From the NCBI GenBank assembly GCA_003389215.1, contig QQVP01000066.1, forward strand, positions 1 to 64,000: 64,000 nt of DNA. The letters are read 5' to 3'. Of the stretch, positions 36,151-45,323 are shown piece by piece (the first letter of the stretch is position 1; every line of letters starts with the position of its first letter). The position numbers were made by a program, and so were the translations under genes. Below the pieces are notes generated by a model. The model was not told the origin of the DNA. It did not search any database and worked only from the letters and a program-made list of their open reading frames with translations. This DNA comes from Planctomycetota bacterium (GTDB lineage Bacteria > Planctomycetota > Planctomycetia > Pirellulales > UBA7805).

Positions 36151-37761
36151 ATGCAGGACGAACAATCCCGTCACCGTTTCGCGAACCGAACGTGGGGCCG
36201 TCGGATGATGTGGCCATGGCGCCGGCGGAGGCGACAATCTTTCCGCCGCGCGATGCTCGGTTGGTTGGTCCTCGGTCTGTCGGCGTGCCTGCTCAGCTGC
36301 CAACCTCCTTCCGAAGGCGAATCCGACCTGGCGGCGGCCGTCGCCACCGATGCCGGCTCCGACGCCGCCCAGGAGCTACACGAGTGGGTGGTGATCTACA
36401 TGCAGGGCAACCGCGTGGGGCACGTTCACACGGTGGAACGGCCGGTCGCCGGGAGTGACGCCGGCGATCGCGAAGTGCACGCGGAGATGGTGATGAAGAT
36501 GAAGCGGTTCGATCAGATGGTCGAGACCAAAGTCGACATCAAGTCGCGCGAAGACGCCGACGGAAAGCTGCAGAGCTTCGAGACCACGATGCGGGCCGGC
36601 CCGCTGGCGCTCACCTCGACCGGCGTGGTCGAGGGGGACGAGTTGCAGATGGAGCTGAACGCCCAGGGCCAGACCGTTAAGGAAACGCTGGCCTGGACCG
36701 GCGAGGAGGGTGGCTTCTTCGAGCGCGAGCGGTCGCTGCACCGCAAACCGATGAAACCGGGCGAGGAGCGCACGCTCAAGATGCTCGCCCCGCTGTCGAC
36801 GACGCTGTCCGAAGTCCACCTCAAAGCCGTTGGGCTGGAGGAAACCGAACTGCTCACGGGCAAGCGCAAGCTGCTGCGCATCGACGCGGTGACCACGGCC
36901 GAGCAAGCGGGACAGGTCACCAAGGTTCAGGAAACGCTCTACTGCGATCGCGACGGCTTCCTGGTCAAGTCGGTGTTGCCGACACTGCAGCAGGTCACCT
37001 ACCGCACCACCCGCGAGGTGGCCCTGGGCGACTTCGATCCGGCGGAGTTCGACTTCGGCCAGGCGTCGATCGTCAAGGTCACCGCCCCCGCCGACTTGCT
37101 CGAACGGGCCAGGGTGCGCTATCGGGTCTCCTTCGAGTCGGGCGATCCGAACGAGGTCTTTCGCTCGAGCGGCCATCAAGTCGTCACCGCGATCGACGAG
37201 CGAACGGCGCGGATCCGTGTCGAACCGGCCATCCTGGTCGATGACGACGAGGACCGGCCCGACGAAGACGACCGGGCAGCGAACGCCCTCATCCAGAGCG
37301 ACGACGCGCGGATTGTGGCCATGGCGGCCAAGATTGCCCCGCAAGAGACCGACGCGACCAAGCTGGCCGTGGCGATTGAAAAGTACGTTTACGAGAACAT
37401 CGACGAGAAGAACTTTTCCCAGGTCTTCTCCACGGCGGCCGATGTGGCCGAGAGCCTCGAGGGCGATTGCACCGAACATGCCGTCTTGCTGGCAGCGTTG
37501 GCCCGTGCCCGCGAGCTACCGGCCCGCGTGGCGATTGGTTTGATCTACGCGCCGCAGCTGGGCGGTTTCGGATATCATATGTGGAGCGAAGTGTGGACGG
37601 GCGAGCACTGGTTGCCGCTCGACGGCACGCTCGGCCGGGGCGGCATCACGGCCGGGCACATCAAGATCACGCACGCAAACCTGAAAGGGGCCGGGCCGCT
37701 CGCGGCGATGATGCCCGTGGTGAACGTGATGGGCAATCTGCGGCTCGAGGTGGTGGAGTAG
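36151..37761 (+). CDS. exported transglutaminase-like protein (lipoprotein)
   Basis: 536 residues from the ATG at 36151 with GAGGTGA upstream; an ATG at 36097 is the alternative. A strongly basic N-region (RRMMWPWRRRRR) precedes a hydrophobic stretch ending in a LSACLLSC lipobox. The mid-region is beta-rich and the C-terminal domain is transglutaminase-core: DCTEHA (C440), YHMWSEVW (H476) and LDGT (D491), the Cys-His-Asp triad intact. These enzymes act as cysteine proteases or cross-linkers outside the cytoplasm. An acyltransferase gene follows 42 bp downstream on the same strand. Confidence 0.83.
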   Translation: MQDEQSRHRFANRTWGRRMMWPWRRRRRQSFRRAMLGWLVLGLSACLLSCQPPSEGESDLAAAVATDAGSDAAQELHEWVVIYMQGNRVGHVHTVERPVAGSDAGDREVHAEMVMKMKRFDQMVETKVDIKSREDADGKLQSFETTMRAGPLALTSTGVVEGDELQMELNAQGQTVKETLAWTGEEGGFFERERSLHRKPMKPGEERTLKMLAPLSTTLSEVHLKAVGLEETELLTGKRKLLRIDAVTTAEQAGQVTKVQETLYCDRDGFLVKSVLPTLQQVTYRTTREVALGDFDPAEFDFGQASIVKVTAPADLLERARVRYRVSFESGDPNEVFRSSGHQVVTAIDERTARIRVEPAILVDDDEDRPDEDDRAANALIQSDDARIVAMAAKIAPQETDATKLAVAIEKYVYENIDEKNFSQVFSTAADVAESLEGDCTEHAVLLAALARARELPARVAIGLIYAPQLGGFGYHMWSEVWTGEHWLPLDGTLGRGGITAGHIKITHANLKGAGPLAAMMPVVNVMGNLRLEVVE

Positions 37762-37803
37762 TGCGTCGGGACGGCGCGGCAAGCGAGGTTCCTAAAGACA
37801 ACC

Positions 37804-39042
37804 ATGAACCGCTACGCCCAACAGACGCCGCCGAAGTGGTGGTCGCCGAAGCTCAACCCCTTCTGGATTCGCCTCTGGCGACCGCTGCGCCGGCGCCGGC
37901 AAATTGCCGAGCAGCAGCTCATGGAGATCGAGGTCCGCGGCCTCGAGCAGGTCCGAGAACCGCTCGCCGCCGGTTGCGGACTGATGATCAACGCGAATCA
38001 CAGCGGCCACGCCGACGCGCACATCATGTACCACGCGGCTGACGAGATCGGCACGCCGTTCTACTTCATGACCGCCTGGCAGGTCTTCTCCCAGCAAGGT
38101 TGGATCGGCCAGCAAATTCTGCGGTGGCACGGCTGTTTCAGCGTCGATCGTGAAGGGTCCGACATGAAGGCCTTTCGCCAGGCCACCGACATCTTGCAGA
38201 ACGAGCCCGAGCCGCTGGTCATCTTTCCCGAGGGCGAAGTCTATCATCTCAACGAGCGAATCACGCCCTTTCGAGAAGGGGCGGCCACGGTCGCCCTCTC
38301 GGCGGCCAAACGGGCCAAGCGCGACGTGCTGGTCGTGCCGTGTGCGATCAAGTACCAGTACCTCGCAGACCCGCGGCCGAAGTTGCTGGAGCTGATGGAC
38401 CGGCTCGAGTCGCAGATCTTCTGGCGACCGCAGCCGAACCTGCCCCTGTTCGAGCGCATCTATCGTTTTGCCGAAGGGGCGATGGCGCTGAAGGAGCTGG
38501 AACACCTGGGACACACCTCCAGCGGACCGTTGCCCGAGCGGATCGCGGCCCTGGCCGATCATGTGCTCGGCAAGCTCGAGGCCAGTTACCAACTCGAAAA
38601 CGAAGGACGCACGGTGCCCGAGCGGGTCAAGGAGCTGCGGCGGCACGCGATGGAACGTCGCGAGAACTGCGACGGCGACGTCGCCGCCCGACAACAGTGC
38701 GAACACGACCTGGACGATCTGTTCCTGGTCGTGCAGTTGTTCTCCTACCCGGGCGACTACGTGAACGAGCGGCCGACGATCGAGCGAATGGCCGAGACGC
38801 TCGACAAGTTCGAAGAGGACGTGCTGGGTGTCTATTCGGCGGGCATTCGGGGTCAGCGCAAGGCGACGGTCTGCTTCGGCGAGCCGATTCCCGCGGAGCC
38901 GAGTCGCGACCGCAAGCACGCGGCCCACAACCTGACGCAGCAGGTAGAACAGTCGGTGCAGCGGCTGCTGGACGGGATCGAGATTCCCGCGGGACGGTTT
39001 GGGGAGGGGACGTGCAGCGGGGGCGTGGGGGGTCAGACTTGA
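37804..39042 (+). CDS. 1-acylglycerol-3-phosphate acyltransferase-like (PlsC domain) protein
   Basis: 412 residues. The PlsC HX4D motif is NHSGHAD (H66, D71) and the second motif is in FPEGEVYH (141-148). A glycine/arginine segment TPFREGAATVALSAA follows. The ~150-residue C-terminal extension is helical with HLGHTSSGPLPERIAAL. The usual N-terminal membrane helix is not obvious. The enzyme transfers acyl chains to lysophosphatidate or a related substrate at the membrane. It is probably cotranscribed with the transglutaminase gene; a shared cell-envelope role is inference. Confidence 0.8.
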   Translation: MNRYAQQTPPKWWSPKLNPFWIRLWRPLRRRRQIAEQQLMEIEVRGLEQVREPLAAGCGLMINANHSGHADAHIMYHAADEIGTPFYFMTAWQVFSQQGWIGQQILRWHGCFSVDREGSDMKAFRQATDILQNEPEPLVIFPEGEVYHLNERITPFREGAATVALSAAKRAKRDVLVVPCAIKYQYLADPRPKLLELMDRLESQIFWRPQPNLPLFERIYRFAEGAMALKELEHLGHTSSGPLPERIAALADHVLGKLEASYQLENEGRTVPERVKELRRHAMERRENCDGDVAARQQCEHDLDDLFLVVQLFSYPGDYVNERPTIERMAETLDKFEEDVLGVYSAGIRGQRKATVCFGEPIPAEPSRDRKHAAHNLTQQVEQSVQRLLDGIEIPAGRFGEGTCSGGVGGQT

Positions 39043-39079
39043 GTCTTGAGAGAAGTGAGGTGCTGCGAAGTAGACGACG

Positions 39080-39715
39080 ATGATCGAATTCACCACGATT
39101 AACGAAATCCTCGATATTGTCCGAAGCGACGACATGCCGCTCAACGGATGGGCGAATCTTGTTGCCCTTTGTGCACGAGTGCAGCCGAGCGAAATGTGGG
39201 ATTCGTTGGGAGTTCCGGACGTGGAACGGGACGTTCGTGAAGCATCAGACTGGATCGAGCAGCAATTGATGAAGAATGATCCCGAGGGCAATACCCGTGG
39301 AATCTATCTTGGGCTGGACACGCTCAACATGGACAACGATCCTGAGCATTTCCCTTGCATGGCTCCGCCGGAAAATGTGCAAATTGGCGGTACGACGAAC
39401 TGCGATCCCGCCATGCCGAGAATGGATTGGTCGTACGATTGCCAGTGGCACGGAGACGAACATCTGATCTTGGGACTCCGTCCGCTTAATCACGTCTACA
39501 TGGACGACCGATGGCCGGAGTCGCTCCATGACTTCGCGGACTATGCGATCTTTCTCGGCTACAGCGGCGTTGTGCTTTCCGAAGCACTGCGCCGGCTCAA
39601 AACGCGGGCGACATTCTTAGCTGTCTGGGGATTCCACGATGGCGACATGTTTTACTTGGCTCGAAAGCTCGATGGTCTATTCGAGCGCTTGGCACAGCTC
39701 GAATTCGATAATTGA
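39080..39715 (+). CDS. hypothetical protein of lower GC content
   Basis: 211 residues, ATG start. Soluble; blocks include YDCQWHGDEHLILGLRPLNHVYMDDRWPESLHDFADYAIFLGYSGVVLSEALR. Several Trp and Cys but no known motif. Base composition is visibly lower in GC than the housekeeping genes, as for the HNH gene. It lies 37 bp after the acyltransferase. Not recognised; possibly transferred. Confidence 0.55.
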   Translation: MIEFTTINEILDIVRSDDMPLNGWANLVALCARVQPSEMWDSLGVPDVERDVREASDWIEQQLMKNDPEGNTRGIYLGLDTLNMDNDPEHFPCMAPPENVQIGGTTNCDPAMPRMDWSYDCQWHGDEHLILGLRPLNHVYMDDRWPESLHDFADYAIFLGYSGVVLSEALRRLKTRATFLAVWGFHDGDMFYLARKLDGLFERLAQLEFDN

Positions 39716-39724
39716 ACGAGCCGA

Positions 39725-39760
39725 GTGCCATGCTCCAGGCACAGGGTGGCCACGTGGCAT
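39725..39760. repeat. degenerate REP-like fragment
   Basis: GTGCCATGCT (39725-39734) and the inverted CACGTGGCAT (39751-39760) form an imperfect hairpin. It resembles the clearer element at 40288-40320 on the other side of the zinc-ribbon gene. Confidence 0.28.
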
Positions 39761-39812
39761 AATGTGGAGTGCGTGCTGGCGCGTACCGTCGTATGAATGG
39801 CGATACAATCCC

Positions 39813-40277
39813 ATGAACAACTTCGGTGAAAAAGACCCGAAATCGATGCCGGACCATCTCTTCTACGGCGCGACGAAGATCGCGTACGCTACGGCCGAAC
39901 GCGCGGACATCAACAAGCAGAACTACACGGTCTGCCCGCGTCACTGGTACATCACGGCGACCTTTACGTGCCAGGGATGCGGGAACCCTTTCTTGTTCAC
40001 GGCCAGCGAGCAGCAGATCTGGTACGAGGAATACCGGTTCTTCGTCTATTCGCAGCCGAATAAGTGCTTGGAGTGCCGCCGCCTGGCGCGCCATGTGAAG
40101 CAGTTGCGGCAAGAGTATGATGTGAAGATCGCCGAAGCACTCGCGGCGGACGATCAAGAACTGAAGAAGGCGGTCATTGCAATCGTCGACGCGCTCGAGG
40201 AAGCGGGCGCGACGCTGGCCGATGGCGTTCAGGAGAATCGGTTGCTTCTCTTAAGACAGATAGCAAACCAAGAATAG
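39813..40277 (+). CDS. small zinc-ribbon domain protein
   Basis: 154 residues from the ATG at 39813. Cysteines CQGC (about 53-56) and CLEC (about 84-87) within QGCGNPFLFTASEQQIWYEEYRFFVYSQPNKCLECRR match a known small zinc-ribbon family found next to toxin or stress genes. The helical C-terminal part (LRQEYDVKIAEALAADDQELKKAVIAIVDALEEAG) may dimerise. It lies between the hypothetical at 39080 and the ParDE pair and is flanked by REP-like hairpins. Function unknown. Confidence 0.68.
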   Translation: MNNFGEKDPKSMPDHLFYGATKIAYATAERADINKQNYTVCPRHWYITATFTCQGCGNPFLFTASEQQIWYEEYRFFVYSQPNKCLECRRLARHVKQLRQEYDVKIAEALAADDQELKKAVIAIVDALEEAGATLADGVQENRLLLLRQIANQE

Positions 40278-40287
40278 TTATCTGGCC

Positions 40288-40320
40288 GGGTGCCACGCTC
40301 CCCGCGCAGCGTGGGCATGC
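40288..40320. repeat. REP-like hairpin CCACGCT/AGCGTGG
   Basis: CCACGCT (40293-40299) and AGCGTGG (40308-40314) form a perfect 7-bp stem with an 8-nt loop, flanked by GGGTG and GCATGC. It lies between the convergent zinc-ribbon and parE genes. I recall hairpins of the form GTGCCACGCT...AGCGTGGGCAT as frequent in planctomycete intergenic DNA; it may also act as a terminator, though there is no T-tract. Confidence 0.5.
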
Positions 40321-40323
40321 TAG

Positions 40324-40611
40324 TCACGAAAGACGTGTCACGTCTCGGTCACCGGGGATGATGCGGAGGATCTCGACGCGGTTGTTCGCCTCGCGGTGGA
40401 AGATCACGTAACGTCCGACGGCACTCGCCCGAACTCCCTCACCGAGATGGCGATATAGCTCCCCGAATGACGGGTTGTCCGCAATCGACAAACACTTGGC
40501 TTCGATCTTTTCGATCCATGCTAATGCGACGCCCGGTTTGTCCTGGGCAATATAGCGCAGGATATCGGCCAAGTCTTGCTGGGCGGCCGTCGTATAGAAC
40601 GGTTTCGTCAT
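40324..40611 (-). CDS. parE: ParE/RelE-family toxin
   Basis: 95 residues from the ATG at 40611 (an adjacent ATG at 40614 also fits). MTKPFYTTAAQQDLADILRYIAQDKPGVALAWIEKIEAKCLSIADNPSFGE and VGRYVIFHREANNRVEILRIIPGDRD match the ParE fold: N-terminal helix pair and C-terminal strands ending in RVEILRI.. ParE poisons DNA gyrase. Its start overlaps the antitoxin's stop by 1-4 bp, the usual coupling. Confidence 0.85.
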   Translation of the reverse strand: MTKPFYTTAAQQDLADILRYIAQDKPGVALAWIEKIEAKCLSIADNPSFGELYRHLGEGVRASAVGRYVIFHREANNRVEILRIIPGDRDVTRLS

Positions 40612-40853
40612 CAACCGTCTTCACGCTCGATTGTCGCAGCCATGGACCGCAATTGCGCGAATACGGTGTCATGATCTGCCACGTCGCCACGATCCGCCTG
40701 TTCGGTGCCGACTTCGACTTCCTGTTTCAGCCGCTCCTGCGATACCAACAATCGTACCGCTTCGCCGATCGCTTCGCTGGCCGATGCAAAGCGGCCTGAC
40801 TTAACGAGGCTGTCAATGAATGCCTGCTGATCCACAGATAAATCGAGATTCAT
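40611..40853 (-). CDS. parD: ParD-family (CopG-like) antitoxin
   Basis: 80 residues from the ATG at 40851-40853 with GGAGATG upstream; the frame is open to 40970. A ribbon-helix-helix N-terminus (MNLDLSVDQQAFIDSLVKSGRFASASEAIGEAVRLLV) is followed by an acidic C-terminal toxin-binding tail. It precedes parE in one operon and is likely autoregulated by the RHH domain. Confidence 0.85.
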   Translation of the reverse strand: MNLDLSVDQQAFIDSLVKSGRFASASEAIGEAVRLLVSQERLKQEVEVGTEQADRGDVADHDTVFAQLRSMAATIEREDG

Positions 40854-41147
40854 AACAACATCTCCATTGCCGGGCGGCGTGTCCGATCGCGGGCGTCCAA
40901 GATGGCATGACGCGAAAGCCGTAGTAGGGGCGCCGTTGCCTCTTATTCTACGTGCTCCCCGTTTATCCAATCAACTCGTGCGGCGAGTCGGGCCATCGAC
41001 CTGGTCCGGTTGCTGTCACCACTTCTGACAAACTCCTGACAGCTTCTTACAAATCGCGCGGCGGATCGGCCGTAAAATGAGGGGAGGCGAGGGCAGTTGA
41101 CGTCTTGCAGAAAGCAAGAACAGCAAAAGAAAAACAAGGAGAAGAAG

Positions 41148-41675
41148 ATGTACCGAAGAATTTTGGTCTCGGCTCTACTGGTCGGCGCTTTGCCATGTCA
41201 AACAATGTGGGCGGCCGACGAAGGAAATCCGAACATCGACTACGAGGCCTTTGCCAAGGGCGTCGTCGAGGTGGGCAGACTGCGGGCCGCGCGCCGCATC
41301 AGCGAGGAGCGGTTCATCGAGATGGCGGCCGACCCCGAGACCGTCGTGCTCGACGCCCGCAGCAAAGAGAAGTTCGACCTGCTGCACGTGAAAGGGGCCG
41401 TCCACCTGAGCCTGCCCGACATGACCGAAGCAGAGCTGGCCCGGGTGATTCCGGAAAAGACGACCCGCGTGCTGATCTATTGCAACAACAACTTCGAGCG
41501 GGCACCGGTCGCTTTTCCGACGAAGAGGGTCGGCGCTTCGCTGAACGTGCATACGTTCAACGTGCTTCACCAGTACGGCTACCGCAACGTCTACGAGCTG
41601 AAGCCGCTGCTGGATATCGACAAGACGAAAATCCCGTTTGCGGGGAGTCGGGCGGGGCAGCGGGACGAGATGTGA
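41148..41675 (+). CDS. exported rhodanese-like protein
   Basis: 175 residues from the ATG at 41148 with AAGGAG 7 nt upstream. A signal peptide (about 1-23, ...TMWAAD) is followed by one rhodanese domain: VVLDARSKEKFDLLHVKGAVHLSLPDM and LIYCNNNFER, where the cysteine (about residue 117) is the active-site position. Rhodaneses carry persulfide sulfur; an exported one may serve sulfide or thiosulfate chemistry in the periplasm. The downstream frame (41770) may be cotranscribed. Confidence 0.8.
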   Translation: MYRRILVSALLVGALPCQTMWAADEGNPNIDYEAFAKGVVEVGRLRAARRISEERFIEMAADPETVVLDARSKEKFDLLHVKGAVHLSLPDMTEAELARVIPEKTTRVLIYCNNNFERAPVAFPTKRVGASLNVHTFNVLHQYGYRNVYELKPLLDIDKTKIPFAGSRAGQRDEM

Positions 41676-41769
41676 CGACACGACCGTATGGGGCAAGTTG
41701 AAGATCTCGTCTAAGATAGAAGCCTGTTCGATTATCTACGTTCCGAATCGATGCACGCAGGTTCTAGTC

Positions 41770-42045
41770 ATGCACAGCGGCCGCCGACTGATCACCGTCG
41801 AAGACACCGTTTTCGTCGAAGGCCACGGTGTGGCATTGATTCCTGGTCTTGTCCCCGAGGGAGACGAGAACTTTCAAAGCGGTGATGCTATCGAGCTCCG
41901 ACTTCCGAATGGCAACGAAACGAGAACCCACATCGCCAGCCTGCAAGTACCGATCCCCAATCCAAATCACGAGGTCATCGTGATGTTACCACGGGAATTT
42001 GGCGAGGAAGACGTACCCATTGGAACAGAAGTCTGGTCCGTGTGA
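41770..42045 (+). CDS. small beta-barrel hypothetical protein
   Basis: 91 residues from the ATG at 41770; the frame is open upstream, but that part is in poor-quality sequence. ITVEDTVFVEGHGVALIPGLVPEGDENFQSGDAIELRLPNGNETRTHIASLQVPIPNPNHEVIVMLP resembles the second domain (beta-barrel) of translation GTPases such as EF-Tu. Stand-alone versions are known as hypotheticals. Function unknown. Confidence 0.55.
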   Translation: MHSGRRLITVEDTVFVEGHGVALIPGLVPEGDENFQSGDAIELRLPNGNETRTHIASLQVPIPNPNHEVIVMLPREFGEEDVPIGTEVWSV

Positions 42046-42166
42046 TGGCGGCAATAGGTTGGCGGGGAAAGAGTGCGGAGTTCTCTCTTCTCGACATCGG
42101 CGGACAAGGTGAGCTGTGGCACCGGCACAACATGACCGCCGCACTGGCAGAGCCAAGTGGCACGCA

Positions 42167-43066
42167 TTAGTCGGACGTGTCTGCTGCGGATACGCTTTCC
42201 TGGTTCCCACCTTCCGCCGCGCGATAGATCACGCCGTTGACCAGGCCGCCGAGCAGCAACGACGCCCCACTCAGATAAAACCACAACAGCAACACCACCA
42301 CGCCCGCCAACGTGCCGTAGGTTTTGTTGTATTGGCCGAAATAGTTCACGTAGAACTGCAATCCTCGGCAAATCAGCAACCAGCTGACCACCGCCGTCAC
42401 ACTGCCGGGCGAAATCCAGTGCCACGGCACCCGCACGGCCGGCATCAGGCAATAGATCGTCGACGTGCTCAGCAGCAGACAGACCACGACGATCGAGATC
42501 CGCACCCATTGCAGGATCGAGCGTTGATACCCCTGCATCTCCAACAGGCCCAAGAGCCAGCGCATCAGGTGGGGACCGATTACCATCAGCATCAGGGCGA
42601 TCAGCAGCAAGAGAATCGCGCCGATCGCGATCAGAATCGAGACGCCCTGGGTGCGGGCCCAGCGACGCCGCGGGGCGCCGAAGGCGAGATTCAAACCCTC
42701 GCCGATCGTGCGAAACAGTCGCATGCCGGCGTAGAGTGCCACCAGGACCGCCGCCACGGCCAGCGTGGCGCTTGAGTGACTTTGAATGTCGGCAATCTGC
42801 TCGGCGATCAGCTGATAGGCATCAGCCGGCAGGGCCCGCCGCAAGATGCGGTGAAAGTTCTTCAAGGCCCCCGCCATCGGCAGTCGCGCGATCGCCGCGA
42901 TCGTGAGAATCAACAGGGGCACCAGCGAGAGCATCGAGAAGTAGGCGAACTGCGCGCTCTTCGCGCTCAGTTGGTGATCGCTCCAGCCGGCGGCCGTCCG
43001 TTTGATTAACTGCCACGGGCTCAGCCCGCCAAATCGCCAGACGTTGGTTTCTTGGGGAGAGGGCAT
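42167..43066 (-). CDS. YihY/BrkB-family membrane protein
   Basis: 299 residues from the ATG at 43066 (a TTG at 43135 is open). LIKRTAAGWSDHQLSAKSAQFAYFSMLSLVPLLILTIAAI is the family's diagnostic first block. Six or so helices follow, including VPWHWISPGSVTAVVSWLLICRGLQFYVNYFGQYNKTYGTLAGVVVLLLWFYLSGASLLLGG. It was once thought to be ribonuclease BN; the true role is unclear, perhaps transport. Divergent from the methyltransferase at 43188. Confidence 0.88.
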   Translation of the reverse strand: MPSPQETNVWRFGGLSPWQLIKRTAAGWSDHQLSAKSAQFAYFSMLSLVPLLILTIAAIARLPMAGALKNFHRILRRALPADAYQLIAEQIADIQSHSSATLAVAAVLVALYAGMRLFRTIGEGLNLAFGAPRRRWARTQGVSILIAIGAILLLLIALMLMVIGPHLMRWLLGLLEMQGYQRSILQWVRISIVVVCLLLSTSTIYCLMPAVRVPWHWISPGSVTAVVSWLLICRGLQFYVNYFGQYNKTYGTLAGVVVLLLWFYLSGASLLLGGLVNGVIYRAAEGGNQESVSAADTSD

Positions 43067-43187
43067 CGGTAGGATGAGATCAAGTGCGTCGAACGCCGCC
43101 AGTATATCGACTTTCGTGTTGACCGCCTGCGTCAAAGCAGGGCGACCGGCTGTACCGCGTCGGCGACAAACCCCAAGCGATCGTGAT

Positions 43188-43949
43188 ATGCCAGAGAACG
43201 ACCCGCGGCTCGTGAAGATCTTCTACGAAGTGCAAAGTGGCCTGCCGCGGCAGGGACCCGGCAACCGGGACAGCACGCTGCGTGCACTCGGACTCTGCAC
43301 CAACTTGCCGTCGGAGCCGGCGGTGCTCGACGTCGGTTGCGGACCTGGCATGCAGACGATGGCGCTGGCACAGGCGACGGGAGGTCGCATCATCGCGGTC
43401 GACAACTGTGACGAGTACCTCGCGCAGCTACGACAGCGCCTGGAAGCGGCCTCCGGCAGCGAACGAGTCGAAGTTCGACAAGCCGACATGACGACCATGT
43501 CGTTCGCGGACGAGTCGTTCGACCTCATCTGGAGCGAGGGAGCCGCCTACGTCATGGGCGTGAAACGTGCCCTGGCCGCTTGGCGGCCGCTGCTGAAGAA
43601 AGGGGGCTACCTCGCCTTCAGCGAGCTGGTGTGGCTCGACCTCGATCCGCCCGAGGAAGTCGCCAGGTTTTTTGGCCGGGAGTATCCCGCGATGAAGCGT
43701 GTGGACGCCAATGTCGCGCTCATCCGCGATGCCGGCTACGAGCCGCGCGGCGACTTCACCCTTCCGGAAGAAGCGTGGTGGGACGACTACTACGCTCCGC
43801 TGGAAAAGAAACTGCCGGCCCTGCGAGACAAGTACGAGAACGACGAACAGGCGTTGAGCGTGATCGCCATGACCGAAGCGGAGATTCGCATGCGGCGTGA
43901 CTTCGGCGCGTCGTACGGCTATCAGTTCTTCGTCGCTCAGAGAGAGTGA
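43188..43949 (+). CDS. class I SAM-dependent methyltransferase
   Basis: 253 residues from the ATG at 43188. Motif I is VLDVGCGPGMQTMALA, with IIAVDNCDEYLAQL, ADMTTMSFADESFDLIWSEGAAYVMGV and LLKKGGYLAFSELVWL as motifs II-IV. The pattern resembles UbiE-like and small-molecule methyltransferases with a C-terminal cap (YYAPLEKKLPALRDKYENDEQAL). Substrate unknown. Not related to the ArsM-type enzyme at the window start: the three cysteines are missing. Confidence 0.83.
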   Translation: MPENDPRLVKIFYEVQSGLPRQGPGNRDSTLRALGLCTNLPSEPAVLDVGCGPGMQTMALAQATGGRIIAVDNCDEYLAQLRQRLEAASGSERVEVRQADMTTMSFADESFDLIWSEGAAYVMGVKRALAAWRPLLKKGGYLAFSELVWLDLDPPEEVARFFGREYPAMKRVDANVALIRDAGYEPRGDFTLPEEAWWDDYYAPLEKKLPALRDKYENDEQALSVIAMTEAEIRMRRDFGASYGYQFFVAQRE

Positions 43950-44014
43950 CGTGCCGTCGAGAACCCGAGCGGCGGCGAAAGCGTTGCCCGTGATGCGAAC
44001 CGACCCGGCCTTCG

Positions 44015-45253
44015 CTACTCCGTCGCTTCCGCAGCGTCGGGGCGGCAGCCGACCAGGGTGCGAATCGCCAGGGCCGTGCCGTACTGTTGATGGTAGTCGT
44101 ACAGCGGATAGTCCCACCAACAGCCCGTGCTCTCTTGCAGCTTGATGATGATGTCCGCCAGATGGCCCTTCAATCGGGGCTGTTCTTCGGCGGGCAACTC
44201 GGCGATGCAGCCTGCCGCGTAATAGTGGCCGTAGTAAAAGAAGTAGCCAGCGACGCGATACCACGACTCGTGCGGAATCGGACGCTTGCGGCTGATACTC
44301 AGCCAACCGTTGCGGACGATCAGTCGATCGAGCCAGTCGATCATCACCTGGTCCGTTACCTTCTCGTCGCCGTACATCCTCATCGCCAGGTTGCAGACCT
44401 GGCTGCGGGCCAGGCTGCCGCCGGGCTGATTGATCTCGTGGCCGGTGCGGGTCACGAAGCCGCTGCTATAGAGATAGCCGAAGTCGGGACGCCGCTGTCG
44501 CTTCACCTCGCGCACCGCGGGCTTGATGATCTTCTCCGGCACCTCGATGCCGAGGTCCATCGCCTTCTTCAGCGCGATCAGGCAGGTGGCCGTTGTGAAA
44601 CTGTTGCTGCGGCCGGCGGGTCGCTGCATGCCGTATTGAATCTCGTAGTAGCCCCAGCCCCCCATCAGATAGCTGTAGCGACGCAGCCGGTCGACCTGAC
44701 CGCGGATCAGCTCCTTCATCTGCTCCTGGCGTTCCTTGTCGTCGGGCAGCCGATCGTGCATCAGGATCAGGGCCTCGATCGAGTAGGCGTGGGCCCAGAC
44801 GTTGTAGATGACGCCGGTCGAGCCGCGCCGGACGCGGGGGACCTCTTCGATCATCCAGGCCTCGGCACGACGCAGCGTCTCCTGGGTTGCTTCGCGTTGG
44901 TCACCCGACTCGATGATCGCGGCCACGCAGAGCGACGTCACCGCCGCGCGGAGACCGTGATGGCCTCCCGGCACCGGCGTGGTGATATTCAGCTGTTTCG
45001 TGTTGCGGGCCGAGCCCCACGAGCCGTCCCGGTTTTGCCGGTGAATGAGAAAGTCGATGCCGCGGAGAATCGAATCCTCGATCGCCTCGGGCGTGGGCGG
45101 TGTGATCGGCCGGGGGCGAGGCACCTTGCCCCCGGTGGCCAGACCGGCGGCCGAAACGTTCTCCTCCCCCCACGCGGGCAGAGCCCCCGCGGCGCCGGCG
45201 ACGAACAGTGCGACCAAAGTGACGAGCGTGGCCGGGGTTCGCATCATTTCCAT
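44015..45253 (-). CDS. exported prenyltransferase/squalene-oxidase repeat protein
   Basis: 412 residues; starts at 45253, 45247 or 45244 are close together. A signal peptide (VTLVALFVAGAAGALPAWG) is followed by terpenoid-cyclase-like toroid repeats: ILRGIDFLIHRQNRDGSWGSARN, GVIYNVWAHAYSIEALIL, YLMGGWGYYEIQYGMQ and GCWWDYPLYDYHQQYGTALAIRTL. The QxxDGSWG-type repeats are those of the squalene cyclase/prenyltransferase fold, but no DxDD or QW catalytic set is complete. It is probably a binding or structural alpha-alpha barrel outside the cell, as in many planctomycete hypotheticals. Confidence 0.78.
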   Translation of the reverse strand: MEMMRTPATLVTLVALFVAGAAGALPAWGEENVSAAGLATGGKVPRPRPITPPTPEAIEDSILRGIDFLIHRQNRDGSWGSARNTKQLNITTPVPGGHHGLRAAVTSLCVAAIIESGDQREATQETLRRAEAWMIEEVPRVRRGSTGVIYNVWAHAYSIEALILMHDRLPDDKERQEQMKELIRGQVDRLRRYSYLMGGWGYYEIQYGMQRPAGRSNSFTTATCLIALKKAMDLGIEVPEKIIKPAVREVKRQRRPDFGYLYSSGFVTRTGHEINQPGGSLARSQVCNLAMRMYGDEKVTDQVMIDWLDRLIVRNGWLSISRKRPIPHESWYRVAGYFFYYGHYYAAGCIAELPAEEQPRLKGHLADIIIKLQESTGCWWDYPLYDYHQQYGTALAIRTLVGCRPDAAEATE

Positions 45254-45323
45254 CCCACCAGATTCCAAAAACCGTTCCGTCTACGCGTTCATGCCGACGC
45301 AGTGTTCCCACAACGCGCCATCA

